DNA of 64,000 nucleotides from Desmonostoc muscorum FACHB-395 (GTDB lineage: Bacteria > Cyanobacteriota > Cyanobacteriia > Cyanobacteriales > Nostocaceae), in the NCBI RefSeq assembly GCF_014698035.1, contig NZ_JACJSF010000033.1, forward strand, positions 20,636-84,635. Reading direction: 5' to 3'. The notes below the pieces were generated by a model, which saw only the letters and a program-made list of their open reading frames with translations, did no database searches and was not told the DNA's origin. The position numbers and the translations under genes were made by a program. Positions 34,151 to 42,841 of the stretch are shown piece by piece (positions within the stretch are counted from its first letter, which is position 1; every line of letters begins with the position of its first letter).

Positions 34151-34612
34151 TCAGTGATTTTTAAAATCAGGTAATAGCAATTTTGCCATTTCTGTAATTA
34201 AGCCAATAGGGTTCGAGGGCTTTTGAATATAACTTTGAAATCCAGATGCAAACAATTTTTCATAGCACTCCTCTTTAGAAACGCCACTTAAAGCAATTGC
34301 AGGAATTTTTCTATTTTGTGATACTGGTAGTGACCGAATTTGCTGCATTAACCAATACCCGTCTTTTCCTGGCATAGCAATGTCGGAAATTAAAATATCT
34401 ACTGCCTGTTGTTGAATTAGCTCAAATGCTGATAAGGCACTTTCCGCCATTATTACATGAACTCCATGACTACTAAGAAAATAGCTAATTAAATTTAGAT
34501 GACTTTTGTTATCATCTACTAAAAGTATTACCAATCCCTTAAAAACATTCATGTCTATGTATGTTTTCTGGTCTGAAGATTGTGTAGCTTCAAAACTTTC
34601 TTCCATAATCAA
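34151..34612 (-). CDS. Single-domain response regulator (REC)
   Basis: A 153-residue protein: a 30-residue leader, then a receiver domain with VILLVDDNKSHLNLI, phospho-acceptor in ILISDIAMPGKDGYWLMQQI, IPAIALSGVS and the Lys in SYIQKPSNPIGLI. It closely resembles the regulator at 62016-62483 (shared FKGL..ILxVDD, ISYxxxSxG and SDIAMPxKxGYWL pattern), so the two are paralogues. These receivers resemble the C-terminal REC of the hybrid kinases nearby (SDxGMPExDGY). Confidence 0.88.
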   Translation of the reverse strand: MIMEESFEATQSSDQKTYIDMNVFKGLVILLVDDNKSHLNLISYFLSSHGVHVIMAESALSAFELIQQQAVDILISDIAMPGKDGYWLMQQIRSLPVSQNRKIPAIALSGVSKEECYEKLFASGFQSYIQKPSNPIGLITEMAKLLLPDFKNH

Positions 34613-34783
34613 ATCAAAATGTTATTTGCTTGATTTAAGAAACAGTTCATAACTTACTTCTATAGTGCATGACACGCACCTATCAAAGGTAAGAGTTTAG
34701 GCAATTATTTTAAGTATACTGTTATACTAACTATTTTTTAAACTTCACTTAAATTAGAACAAATCTTTATAAAAAAGTATATA

Positions 34784-34825
34784 AGAATTCAGCACACAGG
34801 TGCTATTACCTAAGTGCTAAATTCT
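34784..34825 (-). terminator. Rho-independent-like terminator for the regulator at 34.94-35.36 kb
   Basis: Arms AGAATTCAGCAC (34784-34795) and GTGCTAAATTCT (34814-34825) pair with one mismatch. Read on the minus strand the hairpin is followed by a T-rich tract (TTATATACTTTTTT). It lies about 120 bp after the stop of the minus-strand regulator. Confidence 0.6.
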
Positions 34826-34941
34826 TACTTGATTTTTTGCACAAGCTCTAATTGCTGACTCTAATAATTATCTGTCTCGCCCTTCTTTACTTCCTCAATA
34901 TTAGACCTGAATCCTTACTTCATCATTTATAATCATCATCT

Positions 34942-35364
34942 CTAAATAAAGTTCTTATTATTAGGAAAATTTTCGGAATTCCGAGCTAGAATTGCTTGAA
35001 CTTTAGCAGTTACTATCTCAGGGTCAATCGGCATTTTGATGAACCCATCTATCTTTATATCAAGAGCTTTATCAGCATAATCTTCATCAAAACCTGTCAC
35101 CAGCAAAATCGGAATAAATTTAAATTTAGTCGATTCTCGGAGGTGACGAACAACTTCAAATCCATCCATTTTTGGCATCACTACATCTAGTATTAGCAAC
35201 TCAGGTGGGTTAGGGGCTGTTTCAAGGTAAGCTAGCACTGCTGCACCCGAATCAACGATTTCAATCAAACAATCTTCTGCTTGTAAAATCGTTTTTAGAA
35301 GAAAAGAATTATCAGCCACATCGTCACAAACCAATATACGCTTAATAACACTCTCCTTTGCCAT
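34942..35364 (-). CDS. Single-domain response regulator (REC)
   Basis: A 140-residue receiver: RILVCDDVADNSFLLKTIL, phospho-acceptor in LLILDVVMPKMDGFEVVRHL, ILLVTGFDEDYADKAL and Lys in GFIKMPIDPEIVTAK. The residue after the conserved Lys is Met rather than Pro, a small deviation. It is a sister of the regulator at 32324-32734. There is no output domain. Confidence 0.88.
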   Translation of the reverse strand: MAKESVIKRILVCDDVADNSFLLKTILQAEDCLIEIVDSGAAVLAYLETAPNPPELLILDVVMPKMDGFEVVRHLRESTKFKFIPILLVTGFDEDYADKALDIKIDGFIKMPIDPEIVTAKVQAILARNSENFPNNKNFI

Positions 35365-35624
35365 TTCTTGAGAACAAGTAGCTTTTTATGCTAATTAAAC
35401 TCGCAAAAGCTAAATCTTACTACTATTCTTGCAGGGGTTTAACGCTTTGCTTATTAAAAATACATTAATATTGTATCTTATTTGGTGTTTGCACTTAGAT
35501 AATATATAGTTACAAGACCAGAGACACTACCCCAGTTTGTCAAAGCTGGCAATAATGTGACACCATTACCCGAAGTAGCAATCATTGATATTAATTAAGT
35601 GTTGAAACAGCATTGAGCCATGCC

Positions 35625-35790
35625 TTACGACAAACTACTAGCCTGCGCTAAAGCCAAAGGTGATCGCATATACGCTGACAACGTATTTTTTCCAATTAAG
35701 TTGACGATCTCTGCAATCATAGTTGAGGAGTCAACTGGTTTTGCCAAATGTGCTTGAAATCCTGCTGATAAAGCACGAGATTTATCTCTG
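35625..35790 (-). pseudogene. C-terminal remnant of a receiver domain
   Basis: The minus-strand frame reads IRDKSRALSAGFQAHLAKPV, then DSSTMIAEIVNLIGKN: the end of a REC domain with the conserved Lys-Pro (AKPVD). Everything before the K-P region is missing. It most resembles the C-terminal REC of hybrid kinases. Confidence 0.65.
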
Positions 35791-35946
35791 ATTAGCTTGA
35801 TTTCTATCTGAATTTATACATTTTTTTTCAAAGAATAGAATTAAGCTATAATAAGCATCTCTAAGCTATAAATTAGATAAATAGCTACTCTCCAAAGAGA
35901 TTACAACGTTTTTTTTCTGCAATTTGGCAAAACTTGAGGCTTGAGA

Positions 35947-36666
35947 ATGAACACAATCCGTGTAGTTTTAATTGAAGATCACGAACTTACACGAATTGGT
36001 ATACGTGTTGCTTTGCAGAAAGTGGATGGCTTTGAAGTTATCGGTGATGCAGCCGATGCTTCTTCGGGTCTGAAGCTATTAAACTCCACTCAACCAGATA
36101 TTGCAATTGTGGATATAGGGCTGCCTGGTATGGACGGGATTGAGTTGACCCAACAGTTTAAAAACTCAATAGATACACAACAGAATTCTCAAACCAAGAT
36201 TTTGATTATGACTATGCAGGATAATGAGGATACTGTTCTAGCTGCCTTTGCTGCTGGTGCAGACTCGTACTGTATGAAGGATGCCAGTATTGATAAATTG
36301 GTAGATGCCTTACAAAATACTTATAACGGAAATTCCTGGATTGATCCGGTAATTGCTCGCATTGTATTGCAACAGAATCAAAGAATTTTAATTGCTGATG
36401 AATTGAATACTAGACCAACTGAGGTTGCAATTCACGGTTTATCACCGGAGTTTAGTCAGATTGTTGATAGCTATCCTTTAACTAAACGAGAATTAGATGT
36501 GTTAAGGCTCATTGTAGATGGATGCAGTAACGCTACAATTGCAGAAAAACTCTACGTTTCAGTAGGCACAGTTAAAACTCATGTTTGTCATATTTTGAAC
36601 AAGCTATGTGTTGCTGACCGAACTCAAATAGCAGTTTGTGCTTTACGTGCAGGATTAGTTTCTTAA
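35947..36666 (+). CDS. NarL/LuxR-family response regulator
   Basis: About 239 residues from ATG 35947 (MNTIRVVLIEDHELTRIGIR); a TTG two codons upstream is less likely. The receiver domain has LIEDHELTRIG, phospho-acceptor in IAIVDIGLPGMDGIEL, ILIMTMQDNED and Lys in YCMKDASIDKL. The output domain is a LuxR HTH: YPLTKRELDVLRLIVDGCSN, then ATIAEKLYVSVGTVKTHVCH. It probably binds DNA when phosphorylated. No partner kinase is adjacent on the same strand. Confidence 0.92.
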   Translation: MNTIRVVLIEDHELTRIGIRVALQKVDGFEVIGDAADASSGLKLLNSTQPDIAIVDIGLPGMDGIELTQQFKNSIDTQQNSQTKILIMTMQDNEDTVLAAFAAGADSYCMKDASIDKLVDALQNTYNGNSWIDPVIARIVLQQNQRILIADELNTRPTEVAIHGLSPEFSQIVDSYPLTKRELDVLRLIVDGCSNATIAEKLYVSVGTVKTHVCHILNKLCVADRTQIAVCALRAGLVS

Positions 36667-36957
36667 AAACCATACAGTTAACTGCATAGCAATCTGAGGA
36701 AAAAATTCATTTACTGCTTTTATATTCTCACCGCGATATGTCTTGATTACTATTTCCTATCTTGTAACTAAATTGAATTGTTCAAATATAAATCGTAATT
36801 CGTAACTATTATTTCATGATTAAAGTTTGGGTATTCAAACATTGCCTTACACCCATTCTCACTTTTATAGCTAATAATTATCAGTTTCTACCTATAACTT
36901 TAAATTACGAATTACGACTTATTTATTATTTAATCGCAATTGTTAATCTTTGGCTAT

Positions 36958-37698
36958 TTAACTTTTAACAAATGTCCACTCCAACATGCTGATAGGGGCT
37001 TTTTGAAGTGCTTGAGACAGTTCGGCACTGCTGTCAAATTTTACTTGCAATATCTCACACGCTTCGACATTGACCGTAAATTGGTCGTCTTGAAAGGGCC
37101 AGGGTTTGACAACAACTAATTTATCACTGCGCTGCATAATGTCATAGCGCTTACCATCAGGGCCTTTACTAATTTCTAAAAAACGCTCATCGGCTGGCAG
37201 TTCTTGCTGACAAAGGATAAGAGAAAGGCGGTCACACCATTGCATAAATGCATAACCTGCATCAACATCGTCTTTTTCTATACCCAGTTCTTGATGCCAA
37301 CGTTGCTGATTTTCTATTTGCTCATCTAGAAACTCATCAAATGCTGGAGACTTACCCCGGCTTGACTCATTCAAACGACTGATATGCATAGAAATTAATA
37401 AAGCCACCCATCGTCCTCGGTAGCGAGCATTTTTTGCCAGCTCACTCAATGTCTTAAGACCAGCATTTGGATCGTTATTTGTGTCGAGAGTGAAGTCCTT
37501 CGGCGCACCTGCTTGCGTTAGGATGTCCTCTTCCCATTCTTTTTCTAAATCATCGTGATGGGAAATTGCAGCTACTGTTTCATATAACCTGACTGGCGCA
37601 TCTTTACGTCTCCATTGTCCTGCCAGTTGAGCAGCTAACAAAGCATGAGCGCGGTGATAAATAATTTCCCAACCATTTGGTGTAGCGTTAACAATCAC
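36958..37698 (-). CDS. DUF3891 family protein
   Basis: A 246-residue soluble protein. The family features I recall are WEIIYHRAHALLAAQLAGQW near the N-terminus, AISHHDDLEKEWEED, GRWVALLISMHISRL and a C-terminal WCDRLSLILCQQELP block. Conserved His/Asp residues (HRAH, SHHDD, MHISR, WCDRLS) are reminiscent of HD-type metal-dependent phosphohydrolases. The enzymatic role is an inference. Confidence 0.75.
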   Translation of the reverse strand: MIVNATPNGWEIIYHRAHALLAAQLAGQWRRKDAPVRLYETVAAISHHDDLEKEWEEDILTQAGAPKDFTLDTNNDPNAGLKTLSELAKNARYRGRWVALLISMHISRLNESSRGKSPAFDEFLDEQIENQQRWHQELGIEKDDVDAGYAFMQWCDRLSLILCQQELPADERFLEISKGPDGKRYDIMQRSDKLVVVKPWPFQDDQFTVNVEACEILQVKFDSSAELSQALQKAPISMLEWTFVKS

Positions 37699-37756
37699 AG
37701 ACTTGTCTCCTGAGCCAAAGTTTTAAGAAGTAATTTTCTCCAGCTTCTGGCAACTT

Positions 37757-37988
37757 TTACTCCATAAATAGCTTACTCATATTTTTACCAAACCTGAAGA
37801 AGAATTTTTTCTGGCATTTTTCAAATGCTTTTTTCCACTTACTTATAAAACCACTGGACACTCCTAAGACTGGCATTATCTGCTCATGCTTGTATCCACA
37901 CAGTAACATCTTAACTGCTATCGCTCGTTGAACTTCACGCTTATCTTGGCTATTTTCGATAAACTCATCTAGCGATACCTTTGGTGAG
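37757..37988 (-). pseudogene. IS630-family transposase, N-terminal fragment
   Basis: The minus-strand frame reads PKVSLDEFIENSQDKREVQR, AIAVKMLLCGYKHEQIMPVL, then VSSGFISKWKKAFEKCQ before diverging to a stop. This is the helix-turn-helix part of an IS630 transposase of a different subgroup from the element at 3.1-4.3 kb. The catalytic part is absent. Confidence 0.75.
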
Positions 37989-38090
37989 CTTCGCTAACGC
38001 ATCCACATTACTGCACCCTCACTTTAGTCATTCAAGCTACTTATATTCTTCTCCGTATTTTCTCACGAATGATTACGGATTGCTATATGT

Positions 38091-38114
38091 AAAGTTGCCT
38101 TGGCAGACTACTAG
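38091..38114. repeat. Solo IS630 end (right inverted repeat)
   Basis: CTTGGCAGACTACTAG, with the preceding AAAGTTGC, matches the right end of the complete IS at 3.1-4.3 kb in the same orientation. No matching left end was found nearby. It directly precedes the truncated-looking DUF2382 gene. Confidence 0.7.
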
Positions 38115-38181
38115 ACTCGGTTTAGCACCATGAGGCTCACAATTGCGCTGACGAATTGTTCTGGCTCGATTTACAATCTTA

Positions 38182-38544
38182 ATGACTAGGATCATCAAAC
38201 TATACCAAGAACGGCTGATTGCAAACAAAACCCGCACCAAAACAGGAGAAGTAGCAATTGGCAAGTACATTGAAACTGAAACTGGACGAGTTTCAGTCCC
38301 CATTGAGAAAGAACGAGTTGTAATTGAGAGAGTAACTCCAGCAGATGCTGGAAAATCAGTTGCTCCTGGTAGTGTCAGCTTCAGTGAAGGTGAAGTAGCA
38401 CGCATAGAAGTCCATGAAGAGACTGCTGACATTCACAAAGAAACATTTGTACGTGAAGAAGTCAGAATCACAAAAGTAGTAGACCACGAAAACGTTGAAA
38501 CACAAGAAACACTTCGTCGAGAAGAGTTAGATATTGATACGTAA
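38182..38544 (+). CDS. DUF2382 domain protein (probably 5'-truncated)
   Basis: 120 residues that consist almost entirely of the DUF2382 domain: KLYQERLIANKTRTKTGEVA, IGKYIETETGRVSVPIEKER, VVIERVTPADAGKSVAPG and EETADIHKETFVREEVRITK. Cyanobacterial DUF2382 proteins (AvaK/YsnF-like, stress-linked) usually carry an N-terminal PRC-barrel domain. It is missing here and an IS630 end lies 70 bp upstream, so truncation is likely. ATG 38182 has no clear ribosome binding site. Confidence 0.75.
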   Translation: MTRIIKLYQERLIANKTRTKTGEVAIGKYIETETGRVSVPIEKERVVIERVTPADAGKSVAPGSVSFSEGEVARIEVHEETADIHKETFVREEVRITKVVDHENVETQETLRREELDIDT

Positions 38545-38646
38545 GGGCTTCCGGTTATCGAAAGCTCAGATAATATCTAACTCAACTGTGTTTATTTAAG
38601 CCACATTGAAAAGCGAGTGGATTTACAACCTACTTTTACTTGGATG

Positions 38647-38677
38647 CCTAAGTCAGGGAGGTAACTTCCTGCTTAGG
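38647..38677. terminator. Strong hairpin between convergent genes
   Basis: CCTAAGTCAGGGAG (38647-38660), loop GTAA, then CTTCCTGCTTAGG (38665-38677) form a near-perfect stem. It lies between the ends of two convergent genes (DUF2382 and the hybrid kinase), so it probably terminates one or both. There is no T run. Confidence 0.5.
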
Positions 38678-38795
38678 GGAGAGCGCTTTCAAAGAATACT
38701 AGATGTGTTTTTAACTACTCGTTAGATGGAATCTTTTTTATAACGGTTAGATAATTATCATACCTTAAAGAAGGTTCAGTCATAGATTTTAAGAG

Positions 38796-41700
38796 TTAAG
38801 TCTGCTGAAATCGACCAGACAAACTTGCTACCATGACTACTAACTCATCTGGATCAAATGGCTTGGATAAGTACATTTGAAAGCCTGTCAGCAGCGCCCG
38901 CCTTCGGTCTTCTTCCTTAGCATAAGCACTCAAGGCGATCGCTGGCATTTTTCCCCCTTTTTCTACTGGTAAAGCCCTGATTTTACGAATAAAGCTGTAG
39001 CCATCCGACTCTGGCATACCAAGATCCGAAATCAGTATATGTGGGATTGCCGACTCTAACGCTGACAAGGCTTGGGCTACCGATGCTGCTTCACTCACCA
39101 AAGCACCATGTTGCTTCAAGATAAAAACAACAAGCTCACGTGCATCAGCTTCATCATCAACAACTAATACTCGTAAACCGTTGAGTGAAATTTGGCTATC
39201 ATTGTTTACAGAGATCGATTCTGCACCCTCAGAAATACAAGAAATGCTCATCAGAGGCAACCGCACACCAAAGGTTGCTCCAAGCCCAAGCCCTAGACTA
39301 TCGGCCTCTACTTTTCCCCCATGCATTTCCACTAAATGCCGGACTATTGCAAGCCCTAAGCCTAGCCCCCCATAGGTTCGGGTTGTACTTGCGTCTGCCT
39401 GACGAAAGCGCTCAAAAATATAGGGCAAGAAATCAGCTTTAATACCATTACCCGTATCTTTGACTTGGAGGAGCGCATCTGTACCCACAGCTTCTAGACA
39501 AACTTCTACCCGTCCCCTAGAAGGTGTAAATTTAATTGCATTACTCAACAGATTCCACACTACTTGTTGTAAACGGCTAGCATCTCCAGAAACAGAACTA
39601 GCGCACGGATCAAGCATACAGCTAATCGTAATATCTTTAGCTTCAGCTTGTGGTTTTACAGTTTCGATAGCTTCAGTAATCACTGAGATTAGAGAAACTG
39701 GAAGCTTTTCCAGGCGCAGTTGCCCTCGGATAATACATGAAACGTCGAGCAAATCGTCTACTAATCTCGCTTGAGCTAAGGCGTTGCGCTCAATAGTTTC
39801 TAGTGCCCTAGTAGTTTCAGATGAGTTTAATTTACCAAGGCGTAGCATTTTAACCCAGCCAAGCATTCCATTGAGCGGTGTGCGAATCTCATGGGAAAGT
39901 ACTTGCAGGAACTCATCTTTGATCAGATTGGCTGCCTCCGCCTCAACCCGCGCTGCCTGTTCTCGAATTCGTTCGGCTTGTTGAGCTAAAGCATCTTTAC
40001 GCAGTCGGGACAACTCTATGTTTGTTCGTACCCGTGCCAGCAGTTCTCGCGCCGAAAAAGGTTTGATCAGGTAATCGTCTGCACCCATCTCTAAGCCTTC
40101 AACGCGAGATTCTTCACCAGCGCGAGCAGATAGCAAGATAATAGGTACTTCACGAGTGGATGATTCAGAGCGCAATTTACACAACAATTGCAACCCGTCG
40201 ATTCCGGGCATCATAATATCGCTCAGTATTAGATCCGGTGTTTGCCTGCGGGCTGCTGCTAAGGCTGCTACTCCATCTGGGACTGCCTCTACTTCGTAAT
40301 GTGGCTGAAGTAAATGCTTTAAATAATCGCGCATATCTGCGTTGTCATCAGCTAACAGAATACGCGCTCTTGAAGTTGGGGCTGGAGGAAAGGAATCCTT
40401 TTTCCCTTTTCCCTTTTCCCTTTCCCCTTCTTCAGGTAGCCAACGCCATGCTTCCTCAACAAAAGCAGCCCTTACTGAAGCAGTGTTCGGCAAATCATGC
40501 CCAGATGCAATGCGTTCAACGGGCAGATGAGCAGTACCTGTAGGAAGCAAAACAATGAAAGAACTTCCTTGATTTACTTTACTGCTCACACGAATTGAGC
40601 CACCATGAAGTTGAATCAGATCCTGCACTAAAGATAATCCAATTCCAGAACCTTCATAGGTACGACCCTTTGACCCTTGTACACGGTAAAAACGCTCGAA
40701 CAAATGGGGCAATTCTGCCGTTGGAATTCCTGTTCCTGTATCCTGGACTTCCAATTCCACATATTCCGTGTACCAACGCAAGCTTACGCTGATTTGTCCA
40801 ATAAACGTGAATTTGAAAGCATTACTGAGCAAATTCAAAACAATCTTTTCCCACATTTGGCGGTCTACATACACCGCTTCTGGTAAAGGTGGGCAATCTA
40901 CTATTAGACGTAAACCGGCGCGTTCGATAGTTGAGCGGAAGACGCTGGCCAGTTCAGTTGTAAATTCAGCAAGGTCAACAGGTTCATAAACTGCTTCAAT
41001 CCGATTTGCTTCGATGCGCGAAAAGTCTAACAGTGTGTTAACTAACTTGAGCAAACGTAGACTGTTTCGGTGAACTAATTGCAATTGCTCACGTTCCTCA
41101 GTTGTCACCTTTGACCCATTTTTGCTACTTAAAACATCTTCTAACGGGCCCAGTATTAACGTCAAAGGTGTGCGAAACTCATGAGAGACATTATTGAAAA
41201 ATGCTGTTTTCGCTCGGTCTAGTTCAACTAATGCTTGGGCTTTTTTGCGCTCTTCTTCGTATGCTTGAGCATTACGAAGCGAAACCGAAACTTGCCCTGT
41301 CAAAAGCTCGTAAAACGATTTATAGCTTTCATCTAACCTCCGATTGGGGCTGATTCCGGCAATGAGTACCCCAATCGGGGCTGTGATATTTGATGACGGA
41401 ATCGGTAGCGCTATTGCTTGGTTGACAATTTCATTCCAAGGTCCGCCGACAATAGTTATATGGCGATTAAGACCTTCAATCAAAGTTGTATTTCCTAGCA
41501 TTACCTCTGCAAGCGGCCATATACCTGTAAATTCTTCTAAAACCACCCTCAAAGGTGCAATAGATTCATTTATGTTTGCTCGAACGCTGCCACATAATCG
41601 CATTGTCTTGCCATCTGGCTCGCTCAGGTAAATTAGAGCAAATGGTACATCTTGAGAATATTCTGCAATTGTGGACAGAATATCCTTACAGGTAATTTCT

Positions 41701-42440
41701 ACACCTCGTGTATCACTAGACCGGGCTGCCAAATCACGTTGCAAGCGTAAGCGTCGCTCCCCTAATACCTGTTGCGTCACTTCGCTACATACGCAAAGCA
41801 TACCCTTAATTACACCTTCGTCATCTTCAACAGGGCTGTAAGACAGACTGAAGTGAGCTTCCTCATTATAATCTGCTCGGTTCACCACCATCATTTGGTC
41901 TTCTACCCAGTTGGGAACACCCGTTGTCATCACTTCAACAATCATCGGTCCAATTACATCCCAGGATTCCGATTGCGTTTCTTGGATAGACCTACCTAGC
42001 GCAAGAGGGTGTTTTGCCCCAATTAAACTAGTATACGCATCATTATAAATTTGAACTAGATCCTGCCCCCAAAGTAAAATCATTGGATACCGTGACCCCA
42101 GCAGAGTACGTATCGTTGCTCTCAAGCTTTGTGGCCATGTTTCTACACTGCCAACAGATGTACTTGCCCAATCCAAATGACGTATACGCTCCCTCATTTC
42201 ACCAGAGCCAGAAAACATATTTAAGCGCTTATCGCTAACAGCGCTGTTAATTGTTGCACTCTCTTGTGAATTACCTTGCCTTTTAGGGTTTGAGCTTGAT
42301 ACCTGTTGTTGAAGTAGTCGCAGGGCTTGGCGAACGACCTCGCTTGCTGATTTATACTTTCCTGAGTTGACTAGCGAGCTAATAAATTCATTGAAATCAG
42401 GAGTTAGTGATACGTTTTGCGTTGTGCGTTGACGATCCAC
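38796..42440 (-). CDS. Hybrid histidine kinase with an N-terminal ParD/CopG-like ribbon-helix-helix domain
   Basis: The start is GTG 42440, set by AGGAG eight bases upstream; an in-frame TTG at 42464 has none. Residues about 5-45 (QNVSLTPDFNEFISSLVNSG, then KYKSASEVVRQALRLLQQQ) match ParD-type ribbon-helix-helix antitoxin domains. After a Ser/Asn-rich linker come a PAS domain (LDWASTSVGSVETWPQSLRA), a GAF domain, HisKA (SHEFRTPLTLIL), HATPase, REC (DLILSDIMMPGIDGLQLL), a second HisKA (SHEIRTPLNGMLGW), HATPase, and a final REC (ILISDLGMPESDGYSFI). No ParE-like toxin gene is adjacent. The fusion suggests a DNA-tethered or dimerising kinase. A GGGAAA-type repeat adds a GEREKGKGKK stretch between the first HATPase and the first REC. 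Confidence 0.9.
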   Translation of the reverse strand: MDRQRTTQNVSLTPDFNEFISSLVNSGKYKSASEVVRQALRLLQQQVSSSNPKRQGNSQESATINSAVSDKRLNMFSGSGEMRERIRHLDWASTSVGSVETWPQSLRATIRTLLGSRYPMILLWGQDLVQIYNDAYTSLIGAKHPLALGRSIQETQSESWDVIGPMIVEVMTTGVPNWVEDQMMVVNRADYNEEAHFSLSYSPVEDDEGVIKGMLCVCSEVTQQVLGERRLRLQRDLAARSSDTRGVEITCKDILSTIAEYSQDVPFALIYLSEPDGKTMRLCGSVRANINESIAPLRVVLEEFTGIWPLAEVMLGNTTLIEGLNRHITIVGGPWNEIVNQAIALPIPSSNITAPIGVLIAGISPNRRLDESYKSFYELLTGQVSVSLRNAQAYEEERKKAQALVELDRAKTAFFNNVSHEFRTPLTLILGPLEDVLSSKNGSKVTTEEREQLQLVHRNSLRLLKLVNTLLDFSRIEANRIEAVYEPVDLAEFTTELASVFRSTIERAGLRLIVDCPPLPEAVYVDRQMWEKIVLNLLSNAFKFTFIGQISVSLRWYTEYVELEVQDTGTGIPTAELPHLFERFYRVQGSKGRTYEGSGIGLSLVQDLIQLHGGSIRVSSKVNQGSSFIVLLPTGTAHLPVERIASGHDLPNTASVRAAFVEEAWRWLPEEGEREKGKGKKDSFPPAPTSRARILLADDNADMRDYLKHLLQPHYEVEAVPDGVAALAAARRQTPDLILSDIMMPGIDGLQLLCKLRSESSTREVPIILLSARAGEESRVEGLEMGADDYLIKPFSARELLARVRTNIELSRLRKDALAQQAERIREQAARVEAEAANLIKDEFLQVLSHEIRTPLNGMLGWVKMLRLGKLNSSETTRALETIERNALAQARLVDDLLDVSCIIRGQLRLEKLPVSLISVITEAIETVKPQAEAKDITISCMLDPCASSVSGDASRLQQVVWNLLSNAIKFTPSRGRVEVCLEAVGTDALLQVKDTGNGIKADFLPYIFERFRQADASTTRTYGGLGLGLAIVRHLVEMHGGKVEADSLGLGLGATFGVRLPLMSISCISEGAESISVNNDSQISLNGLRVLVVDDEADARELVVFILKQHGALVSEAASVAQALSALESAIPHILISDLGMPESDGYSFIRKIRALPVEKGGKMPAIALSAYAKEEDRRRALLTGFQMYLSKPFDPDELVVMVASLSGRFQQT
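40398..40430. repeat. Purine-rich GGGAAA repeat arm inside the hybrid kinase gene
   Basis: TTTTTCCCTTTTCCC and adjoining CCCTTTCCCC on the plus strand correspond to GGGAAA runs on the coding strand and encode Gly-Glu-Lys residues in frame. Only one arm is present, unlike the full hairpins near 13.0, 14.1 and 26.4 kb. Confidence 0.55.
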
Positions 42441-42841
42441 GTCACTTTCTCCTAACTGTGGCAAAAATTGACAATCATCTTTTAATCATATTATGCCATA
42501 AATCATCAGTCTGTTAAGAAGTTAAACTTAGTTAATTACCTAATTTATAGTGTCTGGGTAAGTTTTTCTTGATATTCTATATCTTTACGTTGGCACTATT
42601 TATCTACAGTTTCTTTGGCAGTCACAAGCATAGGTGCGATCGCTTTCGATAGAGTTGGCTTCACCTTTTCGCCTATGCTCCCATCAGCAGCTTATAGTTG
42701 AAAACTTTGAATTATTTTGGTTAAGTCAAGTTTGTCTGCCATTGCGATTGTCACTGTAGCCATAAGTTGAGCAAATTAGGTTCTTGTCAGATTGAGTTTT
42801 TTAAATACTCTAGTTATTCTCGTTTTACTTTATCAGGAGTG
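42441..42841. other. Spacer between the two hybrid kinase genes
   Basis: Four hundred bases, one HIP1 site (GCGATCGC near 42637) and no credible frame. It should contain the promoter of the RHH-kinase gene. The two kinases are on the same strand but this gap suggests separate transcription. No ParE-like toxin is encoded. Confidence 0.5.

Larger units (their letters stand above)
37699..38181. other. Spacer carrying IS630 debris
   Basis: It holds a transposase fragment (37757-37988), a short dispersed GC-rich repeat (about 37983-38003) and a solo IS end (38091-38114). I see no intact gene. Confidence 0.6.

Noticed and set aside
38796..42841. ParDE toxin-antitoxin module
   Set aside because: Only the ParD-like domain is present, fused to a kinase. 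No ParE-like toxin is encoded upstream or downstream.
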